A stretch of 64,000 bases of DNA from Heliocidaris tuberculata (Eukaryota > Echinodermata > Echinoidea > Camarodonta > Echinometridae): the NCBI GenBank assembly GCA_025618425.1, contig CM046847.1:1720134-1784133 (forward strand). Direction: 5' to 3'. Each line of letters starts with the position of its first letter. Position 1 is the first letter of the stretch. Made by a program: the position numbers and the translations under genes. Positions 35,401 to 47,841 of this stretch are shown one piece after another. The notes beneath the pieces are model-generated. The model was not told the DNA's origin, ran no database searches, and saw only the letters and a list, made by a program, of their open reading frames with translations.

Positions 35401-37206
35401 TTTGTCAATGGCTGAGATGATTTTCTGCATTAATACATAGCAATGATAATCAATTTTTTTTTTAAATCAGAACAAGTCTCCAACAAGGATGCTGGATCTG
35501 ACCCAACCAAGAGTCGTTATTTGTCAGTCCTGCTAAAGAAGGAAAGGTATTGAGATTCATAAAGTATTTCCCCTTGTAACATAAAGATAAAACTGCCTTG
35601 AAATATTAAGAGATAGATTAATGAGCTGTGACATAGGATTTATACTTCCCACCACCATCTCCCCCCCCCCCCCTAAAAATCTACAATTACTGACCTGCTT
35701 GATTTAATGATCTTCTGAAGGAGTTCTATTGGCAACTGTCTCAGCTGGATCTGAACTGACAGCTGTCAGAGAGAAGAAAATAAATGTATTTTAGTCAGCT
35801 TTGGGAACTTAAAGGAGAGAACCCATAATTTTAATTACTTTGAAATACTGAATGGAAAAGGTTTAAGAAATTCAACAGATAAAAATGAATATCATAGTTG
35901 TTATGCTTAACAATAAGGTATCACTGAACAACATTGTCATAAAGCTGAGAATTTTACCTATTTTTGACTGACCAAGTAATGAATATCATATCATGAAATT
36001 ATGTCCAAACTAACTGCATTTAGCCTAGACAAATGTACAATCTCCATTTTTGTGTAATTTATTCTCCCACCTTCATGAAGATCATGAAACTAGTGACTTA
36101 CCTGGGGAACCAGATTGAGCTCTAACCAACGTTCACATGCATTCACTACCTGACCAATCTTGTACTGAAATGTGATAATAATGGGGAAAGAAGTGAGAAA
36201 TTACCAAAGAATATATATACACGAAAACAAATAATAAATCTCATGAATTGGGAAAAGATTTCTTTATTATGGTACAAGAGTTGATTATTACAAGGAAAGC
36301 TTCTCAGATGACTCTCAGCAATATTTCAGTGCATTTTTAGTCCAGAATGTAGCGAAATGAAAATAACGTTAAAAATACTGCATCATAAAACTGCAGGTGA
36401 TACATGTATGTACAAATAAATCATCAGAAAAATGCATTTTCACATCACATACCTTGAGTGCAGCCTGATGATATCTACACACGGTACTAGACTGGATGTC
36501 ATCCATCATAATATCTGCACATCTATCACAGGAAAGAAAAATTACAATCAATGAATAAGAACATTTCACTGGACTCATAAGGGTCATGTTTTTTGAGTGC
36601 TGGTGGAGACCATGCAGCAGTTGCATTTTGAGAGAAAAAAATCTCAAACATATTATCATACGTTACTTACAAACTCAATTGTTTTGTTTTGCGTTGCAAT
36701 GTCCCCGATTTGTTAGTAAGTCATACATTAATTCAACAAATATCAATGTCTCTATGAAAACGATATTTTTTACTGTCATATCTACGAACCTGACAGCACT
36801 GACATGTCTAGCAACAAAGCATGAAATCCCCTAATAGAACTTTATAGGACTCATCACAAGGCCAACACAGCATTTACAATTAAATAGACTTCTTATTGCT
36901 TTGAAATCTTGGAAGCTGGTACCTACCTCCTCTCCAGGTCTGAGAAACCCAAGGCATGAGCAGACGCTAGAACACCAACTACATCGGTTCTCTCTGGGTT
37001 TACACCTTCATGGTACAGGTTACCAAGGGCTATGGCAAAAGCTGTCATTAATCATAAACATAAGCATAATTGGATGAATAATTATAATAATAATGATGAT
37101 GAGAGAGATGATGATAATGGCAATGATGAAAATGATGATGAAGATGATGAGGATGATGAAGGTGATGAAGATCATGAAGATCATGATGATGGTGGTGATG
37201 ATGATG

Positions 37207-37238
<32 letters not shown>

Positions 37239-37314
37239 GAAGATGATCATGATGGTGATGATGATGGTGATGATGATGAAGATGATCATGATGGTGATAA
37301 TGATGAAGATGATG

Positions 37315-37345
<31 letters not shown>

Positions 37346-40300
37346 AGATGATGATGATGACAGTGATGGTGATGGTGATCATGATCATGAGGAAAAGGAT
37401 GATTCAAATAGCTCGAGGAAAAATTCATAGGAATAACATTGTAACATCAAAATAACTAATTTGGCAAGTTAAAGCTATTTTGTTCCATAGCTGCTAACCA
37501 TATATGTAAGATTTTAGTGTATCTGATCATTGTATTAACTTAAAAGCCCTTCTGGAGCTTGGATCAGCATAAATATGAGGTGAAATGACACATTTGATGT
37601 AAATTCATGTTCAAAATTCCACATTATTTGGTAATGTACAGGACATTAAATGAATAACTGACGTTGGACTTGCTCAATGAGGATAAGACTTGTATGACAT
37701 GATAATGATGATCCGATTATCACTCCCTATCGTACACAGACATACCTTCCTTGGATACCATAGGATCTTTGATCTTCAACTTCAGTTTCACCATGTTACT
37801 GGTCCTAGCAGCTACGATATGTGATGGATGGTGGATGTCTTTCTTGGATGTCTGTTTTATGCCCTCTGTGGATGGTGGCCGAGTGCTCAACTCTCTGCTG
37901 ATCTTCTGATATTCAGGGCTGAAAATAAATTGATACTGTGAATAATGAAGCTCCGAAGACTCGGCCTGAGTTGTTTGGTTTGGTAGTCAAGGTGCAAATT
38001 GTGTACCATATTGGTAGTGTTTTTATTTTGAGATTATTTCTTTCTTTTGGAACTGTTCAAATGCTTTTGCTCTCTAGAGACTACTTCTTATCATATTGAT
38101 GGTTCCATCAGGTCACAGATCCATTAAAAGATAACTTTAGTACAGGTTTAATCCCTAACAAGTGGGTGGACTTGGTCCATATCAATCTCTTCATTTCAAA
38201 AGACTCAGTCTGTTACTGCAAAGTTCTTCACACACATGTACATTTGTGATAAATCTATATCACATCACTGTCAATGATCATTGCTAATGCTTGCGATGGC
38301 CCCAATTTTCTGGTGATGGCTCTTCATACAGATCTCATCATGTGGAGAGTGTAGCAGACACCATCTTCCTGGGATCCAGCTGGTCCTAATAGATCCAGGC
38401 ACTAGTCAAGTAACCAATTACAACATTTACCTGTAAAACTGACTCTTGCTGATATACTGGTCCACAGTGGCTGACATAGGATCTCTATAATAGAGTTCTT
38501 CGTGTGGTTTATCCTCGGCTTTCTGTAGTAACTGTGTAAGGGTGGCTGCCTTGCGGATGTATGGACGGTGCAACTCCCAGTTTGTATCCAAACATTGAAG
38601 CAAGATGTCTGGTGTAAATCAGGAAAAGGAAAGAATTCATAAAAAACATGGTTTTATGTATCAAGAAGATCACACAATTTCTCATCTATTCCATCAACAC
38701 TGATCAATCAAACAATGACACGTTTAACTGTTTAACTGTTTTTGTGTTTGGATGCTGAAATGATCATTACTATGATATAATATTTCAGCATATACATGTA
38801 GGAATATACTACAAAATTCATATGGGCTCTGACTGGATATTCATATCCAATTAAATTGGGATAAGATATGGGGATTAGCAAGGTATCTTTAACCTTCCAT
38901 AAATAATTGACTGTCAGTCAGTAGCCAATCATTTGACTGGTATCATATATCACAAGAATTCACAGCCAATCTTTCTCTGACTGGAAGGCTCACAACAACC
39001 TTCACCTTCATACTACTCTTCATGTGAAAATTCATGACCTCAGATCAGGAGGAATTTAATTTAAAGGGTTCCAATCACCAAAAATAATTTTGCTCTGTAT
39101 GTTCGAGGTTGCATATCGTTATACTATATTCAAAATATGGGCTTCAAATATTAATTCTATAAACAGATATTGCAATTTTAATTACACTCTCTATAAGCAT
39201 AAAAGCGACTCGTGAGTAGACTACTCAACGCACCGGTACGTGCTCGTCCAGGTAAAGGCTCGTACGGAACCAAACTCTGAGTTCGGTTCCGCGCGAGCAT
39301 TTTCATGTTATCCTTATTTCCTTCATACTCATTAACTGTTGACCTATAGAATACCAGACAAAGTTCTTTGAGGTTGATTTTATACTTTCTAGCTGTACAC
39401 AAATTATTTTTTCAGGTGATTGGTACACTTTAAAGTTCCATATTTCATCCTGTTTCATTTCTGTCAAAATCCAGTCATAGACCCCGTTCTCATTACGAGA
39501 TTGGAAAGTGGATCGCTCCATTGTGGATCGCGCCAGGGCGGTCCACTGGCACGCTGCTGGCACGCCGCGGGTTCACACCTGCAGAGGGTAGAGCGATCTA
39601 TCGTCACACTTCTCTTTTTCAGGGTTCTTGTTGCCATGACATCTGACGTAATGGGGTCAATGTTTTCGCGCATAATTCGATTTGGCTTAACGCTAGCGAT
39701 CTATACCGACTATATACTGTGCGCTATATGCGAGCTGTATCCTTACATTGTAAACACTTCCTGGGTCACGGCGTACTTCCGGCGTACTTCGCATCTTCCT
39801 GTTCTCACTACAAAAGAGAGATCGATCTAGCGCGCGCTAGATCGCGCTATCTCTCGTAGACCACCCCCCAGAGGTGGTCCGGTTTGGGATCGCTGTGGAT
39901 CGCCCTGGATCGCGCCGGAACGACGTCGCCGCGTTCTCACCATAGAGGTGGCGCGATCTAGCGCGCGCTAAATCGCTGTATCCCTTGTAATGAGAACGGG
40001 GTCATAGTCAGGTCTTAAAATCTGGGATAGCTATTAGGAATCATGTAACGACACAGAGAATCAACACTAGGATTAAAACAGTACAGAGAAAATGGGATAG
40101 ATGTAAGTTACAAGATAATGGGCATTAGGGAAAGAAGAGAAGCCAGTATTTACCAGGTCCAAGCAGACTGTGCACAGGAGCTGAATGATAATGGAAGATA
40201 TCAACAGGGGTAGGAGATCTAGCAGACATCGGTCGGAATTTCTCTATTGGAGCAGGAGGTCTGAAAACAAACAAATCAATCAATTCAATCTTCCTTTTAA

Positions 40301-43300
40301 CTACCTTCTAGGAGCATGTACATGTACAAAGTATATGGAACATTGATACATTAGAAATACAAATGTGTGAAATTTTAATACCACAATCTTTCAGTAATTG
40401 CATACACCAGGAACATAATATGGCCTCATCCCTTTTTATAGGCAATAATAATTTATTTCAGTGCATTTGCACACTATGTAAGAGTACCAAGACCTACATG
40501 TATATAGTGTGGGGAATCCCAGCCACATATCAAATTACAAAGTACTCAAAAACAGCTTTCCTACTCAATGAAGAGAATAACTTACTGTGTTGTTTTCTTT
40601 CCATGGGCCGGAGCAGTTGCTGGAGGTTGTGGACTAGGACCTCGTTGGTTATACCAGCTTTCACTAGCAAACTGAGGGGCTGTCATGGGCTTATCATGGC
40701 CCTCTCTAGAGTGAAACTGGTAGGGACGATCTGGGTCACGGTTGACTGTGGTAGCAGGGTTATCAGCTGTAAAAACAAAACAATTGACCTTGAGAGAAAA
40801 CAATATTTATGAATGAGCCACACAACAGTATTACTTAATCACACTTAACATAGTTTTATGACAAAAATTATCCTTATATCTCTATATTTCTCTGAGAAAA
40901 GGCATATATAAAATAAGTTTTCCACAGAAAACACCTCTGATTATATAATAAGCAGATATTAGGACATGTGCCTACTCCCCCCCCCCCCCCCTGAATTTGT
41001 GGGGAAAATATCATCTCATTAGAACACTGGCCCGTCTCCTCCCCATCTCCCCTAATACCATCCCACTGGATCTTTATGGCCTGTGTAGAACATTACCTTA
41101 CCTGATAGAATAGCTACAGTGTTCTTGTTATGGCCTGTGCAGAACATTACCTTACCTGATAGAATAGCTACAGTGTTCTTGTTGTAGGGCTCATTGATTG
41201 ACCTGATGGCTTGAGAAGTTCCTAGAAGATCTCCCATAAGGGACTCCGGAAGCCTCCATCTGTTGGTCCCTCCGACCTGTTTTCTGATCCTGTAGCGTGG
41301 GGACTGAGGGTGCTGTCAAGCAAAAGCAATTTCACATTACAAATCATCCCTACATATGCCAATATTTGAGAGTCAAGAAATGTCTTACAGTGCAATTTTT
41401 TCACTTCAATCTTACAGGCCTTTGGATTGCACATTAACCTCTATTCTTGAGGATAGATTGTTCAGTTATAGATCTTCCCTTTAGTAAGGCAGGTAAAAAA
41501 TAAAGTGCAGGATAAAGTGCAGGCTTCTCTTGCAAGTATCAATTGTAATGACATGTTTGAGAATAAAATGTAATGATAATACTGTAAGCACTTTGGTCAT
41601 TTTTTTTCTGGTAAAGCGCTTTATTCAAAACCAGTTATTATTGTTATTATTAGCACATCTTCCAACAATTTTTCTTCAAAAGCTTCCAAAATATTATAAT
41701 TCTTAATAACAACAATTTTTAATCTCTCTTTCATGTTACAATTACCATAACTACATGATATCCTTTTAGAGTCAAATAATGTTGAAAATGGAAATTACCC
41801 TTGGTGGTTGCCTGCCATCTACTACAACACCTTTTAGAGCAGTGTAGGGAGCACTCTGTATGGCCCTGGAAAAAAAGAAAAAGAATTACATTCACCAGGC
41901 TCATTTCTATAACCCAAGTTTGAAAAATACATTCACCTCCCAGATTACAGCACTTTAAGCAGTGGTAAATTGATTATTTCAAAGCCTGTTAATTTTTCTT
42001 CATCATAATGCCCAAAGACGGTAAACTTGGGGATGTGCAATATTGCTGACTGAGTATGGGCAAAATGCAGAAGTACAAGTAAGATGTTTCAAAATGTATA
42101 CAACTTGTTAAGGGTGCATACATGTTAGATCTAGATAGATCTATGATCTATGATAGGTGGACCTAAAGCTACACACTTTCTTTCTAGCCCCTAAAAAGTC
42201 ATTTTAGTCAGGGGTTTAAATGTAAATTTCTTCAAATATCTTGGTTCTACATATTCCGAAGTTAAATCGCTGAGAAAATTACAATGGACAAATGTCAACA
42301 ACATTCATTTTCAAGTCGATGTTGGTGCCTGTGTCAAATTTTGTTCGACAAAATGAAAGCGTCCTAAAGCTATGCATATGTAATAAATGAATGTAAATTT
42401 CACTCAGATTACCAAATAGTGATAATATCACAAAAATAATGAGAAATTACTCATTCTTTTTGGCAAGTGTAAATGATATGCTCGTTGCTCAGTCACAGCA
42501 GAAAATTTGGCGCATTGAACCTGTTGTATTGCGTGTATTTGCTGGGTGCATAATTTTAGGACCCGTGTAGCTTTAGGACCCCTGGCCATACAGTAATATT
42601 TGTTTCAATTGTTGGGAATATGGATGGATGTGCACATAAATGACAATTTGAAGTAAGGATTCATAGTTTTAACAATACATTGGGACAGCACTTTTATCTT
42701 TCATGAGTCTCAAACCAATTTTAGGAATTTATCATTTCCTACAATCTACTGAAAATCTAAGTTTCCAAGCAGCAAAATAAGAGCGGACTCTGTGCTATTT
42801 TGAAGCTGACTTGCTGAGAGAACTAAGAGAAAAAGTAAATTAACACAAAAACCTCTAGGCTCTTGTAAATAGCGACAGCCAAGAGAAAATTTGTTCAACC
42901 AAATTTACTGATCATGAACTTTAGGCTCGTAGACATCATGACATTAGATCTATTTCAAGTTCACAGTACTTTTTTTTTTATTGTAAAGAATACAACAATT
43001 TTGATCATGTCAAAGCATGTAGAACAAGCAGAATTTAAACAATACATATCTGGTGGTATAACAACAATGTAGAGATCAGTCTATGAACATTTTAGGCAAG
43101 AGAAATATGTAGGATAACCAAGTTTACAACAAGATATCTCCAAGAAAATCACAAAAAAGAACAGATTTTTACCAACATTTGTTTTTCCATTTCAAATGAT
43201 ACTTTATGGCACTTGATAGGCTTATGACCAGGGGTCCTAACTGTTAAAGCTACATGCACCCTGCAACTATGCACAATGAGACGGGTTCTATATGTGCCAA

Positions 43301-45548
43301 ACTTCTGATGTGACTGAGCAACGAGAATATCATTTATGTTTGCCAAAAAGAATGATTAATTTCCCTATATTTTTGTGATATTATCACTATTTGGAAATCG
43401 GGGTGAAATTTACATCAGATCAGCTTCAAAATCAAGATTTGCATTCATAGACTATATGTGACCCTCCACTACAAAACAACCAATAAGTCGCAATGTGAGT
43501 TTTAGAGTAAACAGCTGAAAAGGGTGGTTTGGGGTGGAAATTTTGATTTTAAGTTTTTTGTATTTTCTGAAAGTTCATTTATTAATCTACAATCTGACAA
43601 AATTTCAGTTTAAAATACCTTGTTGAAATATTTTTTTTACACTCATTAAAAATGACCATGTTTTCCTGGGCATTCAAACTTTCTGTGTCAACTTGCTGGG
43701 ATTGTACTTCACATCGCTTTTCTGGTATAGCTTAAAAACTATGCACTGCCTGATATTCAAATTCTAAAGAAACAAAGAAATATATCTATTCTGAAGGTAT
43801 GGAAAGTTTCAACCCAATCCAATTAGTACTTCACAGTGTATGCTAGGGAGTTTTGACTCAACCTTTTGTGTGACAAACAATAGGACACAGATTAGGCGCT
43901 CTCAAATAGTCACTCTTCTTTAGAGCCCGTTTTCTCTATTGTTTTGGTCATTAGTCTGTCTGACACGTTGACATTGTTATTGTAATTTACAAAGGTTTGC
44001 TTAGTCCAAGCAAGACAAGTTATATATCATTTTAAAGCTTAGAATCTAAGCTTTCAAACTGTGTTGAAATTTTTAAAACCCAAATTTTCGACTTATTGGT
44101 CGTTTTGTGGTGGAGGGTCACATATTACGTTAGACCAAAAGCTTCAGTCTCTCTCTGTATCGTCGGTTGCTCCACTGAGACTACAACTTCTGGCTTCAAA
44201 AGATTTCCCAATAACAGACACTTATTTCTGTCTAGGCCTAATATTACGTGCGCTTAGCTTTAGCATGTTTAGGACCCTTTAAAGTCGAACAAAATTTGAC
44301 ACGGGCATCGGTATGGACTTGAAAATGAATGTTATTGAAATTTGTCGGTCGTAATTTTCTCAGCGATTTAGCTTCAGAATATCAAATAAACCACTTAATA
44401 AAATGTCTAGGGCTGGAAACAAAGACAAGTGTGTATCCACTTTAACTTTAAGTCCCCCCATAATATTAATACATTATAGTATGATGGGGGGACCTAAAGC
44501 TACGCACTTTGTTTCCAGCGGCTTAAAAGTCACCTTTTCAATGATTAATGTGAATTTCTTTCATATATCTTGGTTCTACATACTCTTAAATCAAATCCCT
44601 GTGAAAATTACGAAGTAAAAATATCAATAACATTATTTTTCAAGTCGATGTCGATACCCATGTTGAATTTGGTCGAAGAAATGAAAGGGTCCTAAAGCTA
44701 CGCACACGTAATAAATGAATGCAAATCTTGATTTTGAAGCTGACTAATGCAAATTTCACCCCGATTTCAAAATAGTGATAATATCACCAAAAATGAAGGA
44801 AAATTATTCATTCTTTTTGGCGAACGTAAATGATAATCTCGTTGCTCAGTCACACCAGAAGTTTGGCGCATTGAACGCGTCGTATTGCGCGTATTTGCGG
44901 GGTGCGTAGCTTTAGGACCTGCGTAGCTTTAGGACCCCTGACCATACATGTACAAGCTTATCTGAAGATAACCTTGTACTCCAGACTAGCGTTTACTGGT
45001 GAATAGGCTTCAATAGCTTTTGTGTGTATGAGCAGGCATTTTTCCTGTCTAGACAATTCATACATGAGAGGAAAATAAATATTTAAAATTTCACTTTCAA
45101 TTCTGAATCCACAAATTTGTGGCACAGTAAGAGTGCCCATAATTTATTTACTATCTAAAGTATTCTTCTTCTTCTTCTTCCAGTAGTGTGCATAAACCTC
45201 CAAGGAGTATTGTCGCACAGCAGTTGGTTGTCTATCAGCCGATTAAACGTGTTGCTCGAAAACTTTTTAAAAAAAAATAATTCCAAAAACAAACGCCTCT
45301 ACACTAGGGTCTAGATCTATATACAAATTGTTCTCATATTTTGAGTTAGTGTATGACGACATCTTTGACTCGTGTCTTGAAGATGTCGATTGATGGTGAG
45401 ATGACCATGTCCATTATACTCACATAGAATATGAAAGTGCATGAGGGTTGAATCTTGGAGGATCTGTTGGTAAATATGGCAATACAAGCCTCCCTGATGC
45501 ATGCGATGTATTCGAAGAAAAGTTGCGGATTAATGTAGTCTCTGCCAT
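32476..45548 (-). CDS. BTBD16: BTBD16-like BTB/BACK-domain protein (germ-cell-less group), 15 exons
   Basis: Exons on the minus strand, 5' to 3': 45548-45424, 41865-41799, 41312-41156, 40766-40586, 40260-40154, 38608-38431, 37918-37746, 37029-36927, 36522-36453, 36164-36102, 35762-35695, 35294-35175, 34505-34253, 33382-33284, 32733-32476. They total 2022 nt (673 aa plus TAA) with consistent GT-AG borders and phases. Residues 1-210 are a Pro/Ser-rich, probably disordered N-terminus. Residues about 212-365 form a BTB/POZ domain, beginning DILLQCLDTNWELHRPYI and holding a long insert before ALGNLYHEGV. Residues about 366-510 form a BACK-like helical region (ACERWLELNLVPQ, FFTFNEYYVYKML). Residues 511-673 are the C-terminal domain (HYHALQGGGDM, YQFYIQRLKP, FSLRQDREVLYSI, end SLLFPPS). 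The C-terminal half resembles vertebrate BTBD16 as I remember it, more than GMCL1. BTB-BACK proteins often act as cullin-3 adaptors, but this one's role is unproven. The start is the least certain exon, although its donor phase fits exactly. Confidence 0.85.
33799..34048. mobile_element. 250-bp MITE with long terminal inverted repeats in intron 13
   Basis: GGGTGATTTCAAGTTCAGTG at the left end and CACCGAACTTGAAATCACCC at the right end are inverse. A (GGTGTT)n run sits inside the left arm with CAACATCAACACCA in the right arm. Confidence 0.7.
34571..34816. repeat. Minisatellite with a period of about 54 bp in intron 12
   Basis: Five units share CAAATTCTCTAAA and TGTTAACAGGG. Two sub-types mostly alternate, one with GATACACACAGACCCTC and one with CTGTTGCACATGGACCCC. 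Confidence 0.85.
37091..37393. repeat. (GAT)n microsatellite in intron 7
   Basis: About 300 bp of GAT/GAA-type trinucleotides. Poly-Asp, poly-His, poly-Met and poly-Ile frames on both strands are artefacts. Confidence 0.95.
39481..40002. mobile_element. 522-bp MITE with target duplication in intron 5
   Basis: Inverted ends ACCCCGTTCTCATTAC and GTAATGAGAACGGGGT are exact and flanked by CATAG on both sides (39476-39480, 40003-40007). The interior is GC-rich and itself rich in inverted GATCTAGCGCGCGCTA-like blocks, unlike the AT-rich surrounding intron. Confidence 0.8.
41078..41185 (-). repeat. 54-bp tandem duplication of an exon-intron junction (two in-frame splice donors)
   Basis: Two adjacent 54-bp copies (41078-41131 and 41132-41185) each contain the last coding bases of exon 3 of the BTBD16-like gene and the donor GTAAGG. 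Exon 3 can therefore end at 41156 or at 41102. The extra 54 nt is open and adds 18 residues in frame (reading GKVMFCTGHNKNTVAILS). The copies differ by only a few bases, so the duplication is young. Confidence 0.85.
42157..42583. mobile_element. 'CCTAAAGCTACGCAC' inverted-repeat element, copy A, in intron 1 of the BTBD16-like gene
   Basis: Left GGACCTAAAGCTACACAC and right GTGTAGCTTTAGGACCCC are inverted. The interior matches 44485-44939 in the same orientation, for example AGTGATAATATCAC and CTCGTTGCTCAGTCACA. Confidence 0.7.
43230..44459. mobile_element. Same element family, copy B, inverted and interrupted
   Basis: Contains the same interior in reverse orientation (TGTGACTGAGCAACGAGA near 43310; GTGATATTATCACTATTTGG near 43375). 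It ends with AACTTTAAGTCCCCCC. It is split by the TIR element at 43455-44125, so it is the older of the two. Confidence 0.65.
43455..44125. mobile_element. TIR element, family 'TGTGACCC', short copy, nested in copy B
   Basis: TATGTGACCCTCCACTACAA at the left and its inverse ending GGTGGAGGGTCACATA at the right; AATAAGTCGCA next to the left repeat mirrors CGACTTATTGG on the right. Same family as 29131-30304. Confidence 0.75.
44485..44939. mobile_element. 'CCTAAAGCTACGCAC' inverted-repeat element, copy C
   Basis: Left GGGGGGACCTAAAGCTACGC and right GCGTAGCTTTAGGACCCC are inverted, with the right repeat present twice in tandem (near 44903-44940). Same orientation as copy A. Confidence 0.7.
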
Positions 45549-46010
45549 TTTGTTTCTAAATACTAGATCTGCAGACTGCTTGTAAAAGTTGTTCAACTTG
45601 TAACTTGTTAATTGTCAAGTTAGTGTGACACTTGGAAGCCGCCTTGAGATCACCAGCTATTCTTTCTGTTTCGTTTTTTCATCCATGTTTGAATTCACGA
45701 TGAAAGAAGCTTAAAGATGTGCCAGCATCCCAATGATTCGTGCTGCATGTGATAGCGTTGTCACGGTATCCCACGTACGCGCGCGGTAACCGTACTGAGT
45801 TTGGTACGCCAGAGCAACGGCAGGGAAACTAGCAGCGCCTCGCTAGAGCAATGTTTACACGTCAGGTAGCTCCACTCCAATGTGGGCTGCTCCGTACCAT
45901 ACGGAAATACACTGTGCTTATTCCCAGCAACGGTTGCTATGCATGGCACGCTCCAACGAACAGGTACTAGTGGGTATGCTGCATTACATGGACTGTGCAC
46001 AAAATAACGG
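45549..46010 (-). promoter_or_regulatory. Upstream region of the BTBD16-like gene
   Basis: The first 460 bp before the start codon includes a GC-richer patch around 45770-45980. It holds a perfect palindrome AGCAACGGTTGCT (45926-45938), which contains AACGGTT, the core recognised by animal MYB factors. A second CAACGG is near 45813. The transcription start is not visible. Confidence 0.3.
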
Positions 46011-47005
46011 CGGGGTGAAGTGGGACAAGAATCGTAATTTGGCACTCTTTGCTTTGTAACTTCTAAAATATTCATTGTAGCCACTCCATTTTTACATGGT
46101 AAATAATGTAAATAGCAGGCTACAAAACAAGGTATTTGACACCATCCCTTTATTTTTAGTTTTTATGTAAATAATCATTAAAAATTGGGTACTTGAAGAC
46201 GGGGTGAGGTGGGACCTATGGGTGGGACACCATGGAGGTGAACTGGACAGTAATGAAGTGGGACAGTCGGGGAGAAATCCGACAAAACTCTTGAAAACGC
46301 TAAACTCACCCTTTTTTCTGGTAGTTGGCTAAAATAAGTGCTGGGAATGTTAAAGGTAATATATCACTTTAAAAAAACTTGCTTAAGACAAATTTTAACC
46401 TATATTTCGACGGTTTTTGGCAAAAATAAATAATTGTTCATAATATTTATACATTTTTTGGTTACAACAAACAAGTTTGTCTCAAGTAGGTTGAATGAAT
46501 CTGTAAAAAGGAATTGTCCAGTATGACTTTTTATGATTTTTATGTAGATCCAAAGATATTTTCATGTAATATGTCTATAGATTATGACTGATAAAAGCTA
46601 ATTTTACTTACATACATACACAAAAAGTGACCAGGGTGAACTATGGGACAAGATGTCCCAGTTCACCCCGATAGTAAAACACAACAAGAAATGCCTGCAA
46701 AATATTAGTGTTGGTATTTATCGCTAAAAATATGATTGCAATTATAGGGTCATATGCTGTATGCGGGGTGTTCACTATAGCCAATTGGTATACTTGTAAA
46801 ATATTTGACAAGGAATGGTGAAAAATGTATTTTAAAAAAGTGGTAAAAAAGTGAAAATTAAACCTACAAGCAAAATCGCAGTATAGCTCTGGATGTATTT
46901 GTGAAGATTGATAGCTAAGACCATTCACAAGATTCAAATTAATTTATGAAAGGTGAATTATTTTTTGACTTAGGGGTGGTGTCCCAGTTCTCCCCGCTCT
47001 CCCCA
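46011..47005. mobile_element. Inverted-repeat element of about 1 kb with GGGTGAAGTGGGAC ends
   Basis: GGCGGGGTGAAGTGGGACA on the left faces GTGTCCCAGTTCTCCCC on the right. Internal copies of the motif occur at 46200 and as a hairpin at 46640-46670 (GGGACAAGATGTCCCAGTTC). No coding frame. Confidence 0.5.
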
Positions 47006-47574
47006 ATACATAATTCATATTTCATTCATCATTTTGACTAATTATTGGAGTATATTACTGATTATAAACGTAGAAACAAATTGTGAAAGGATAAATGTAA
47101 AATAAAGGAAATTGTAATTGTTTACAAACATGAAGAGATCAGACATTTATCTATGCCTGCATTCATTTGCTTGTTTGTTTGTTTGTTTGTTTGTTTGTTG
47201 TTTTTTTTTGTGTGTCTGTTTTTCCCCTACTTAGGGAAGATTCCCCCCCCCCCCCCAGAAACATTTCAAGCCAACCCCCTTTAAGAACAATGGTTGTCTC
47301 TTTCAGGGGCTGATCCAGGATTTTGTAAAAGAGGGGGCACAGTGCCGTAAAAGTACACAATAAAGGGGGCAAACTTTTATGACTGTGTACTTAAGGTATG
47401 CCAGTTGGGTTTCAAAAGGGAGGTATGTAGATCCGCCAATGGTCTCTTTGACAGACATTGTTTACAAGTTCAAATTAAAATTTAAAATGCACTATTCTAT
47501 AAAGACATCTTCTAGAGGAAATCTATGACTAAGTTCTGGAATAAAAATCCAATTATCCAGCTACCGAGTCCCCT

Positions 47575-47841
47575 TTTTTCTCTCTGCCTCTTCGTGAATA
47601 TTTCTCTTTTCCGTATTCCTCTCATGTTGCACCTCCATTCTCCCCCCTCCCCTCTTTTTCCTCTTCCCCCCTCCCTTCCCCCCCCCCCCTCCAATTAAGC
47701 TCAGCGGTCTTTTTATTTTTTTTTGTATGTAGTTATTTTCTTTTTATATATTTATTATGTAATATTATGTATTATGTACTAAGGGCACCCTCGCCCCAAG
47801 CTTTTGGTTTTAGAGGTGTGTCCTCCAACTATGTTTGTACC
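47575..47841 (+). mobile_element. CR1-like LINE 3' end, left part (interrupted)
   Basis: Matches 11205-11495 phrase by phrase. The match stops at GTTTGTACC, where the hAT-like element begins, and resumes at 49379. Confidence 0.65.

Noticed and set aside
37032..37455. Open frames of poly-Asp, poly-Met, poly-His or poly-Ile
   Set aside because: All come from the (GAT)n microsatellite read in different frames.
44958..45140. Possible 5' exon of the BTBD16-like gene
   Set aside because: The frame does not join exon 2 in the right phase and its donor is poor. The exon at 45424-45548 fits in phase with a GTGAGT donor.
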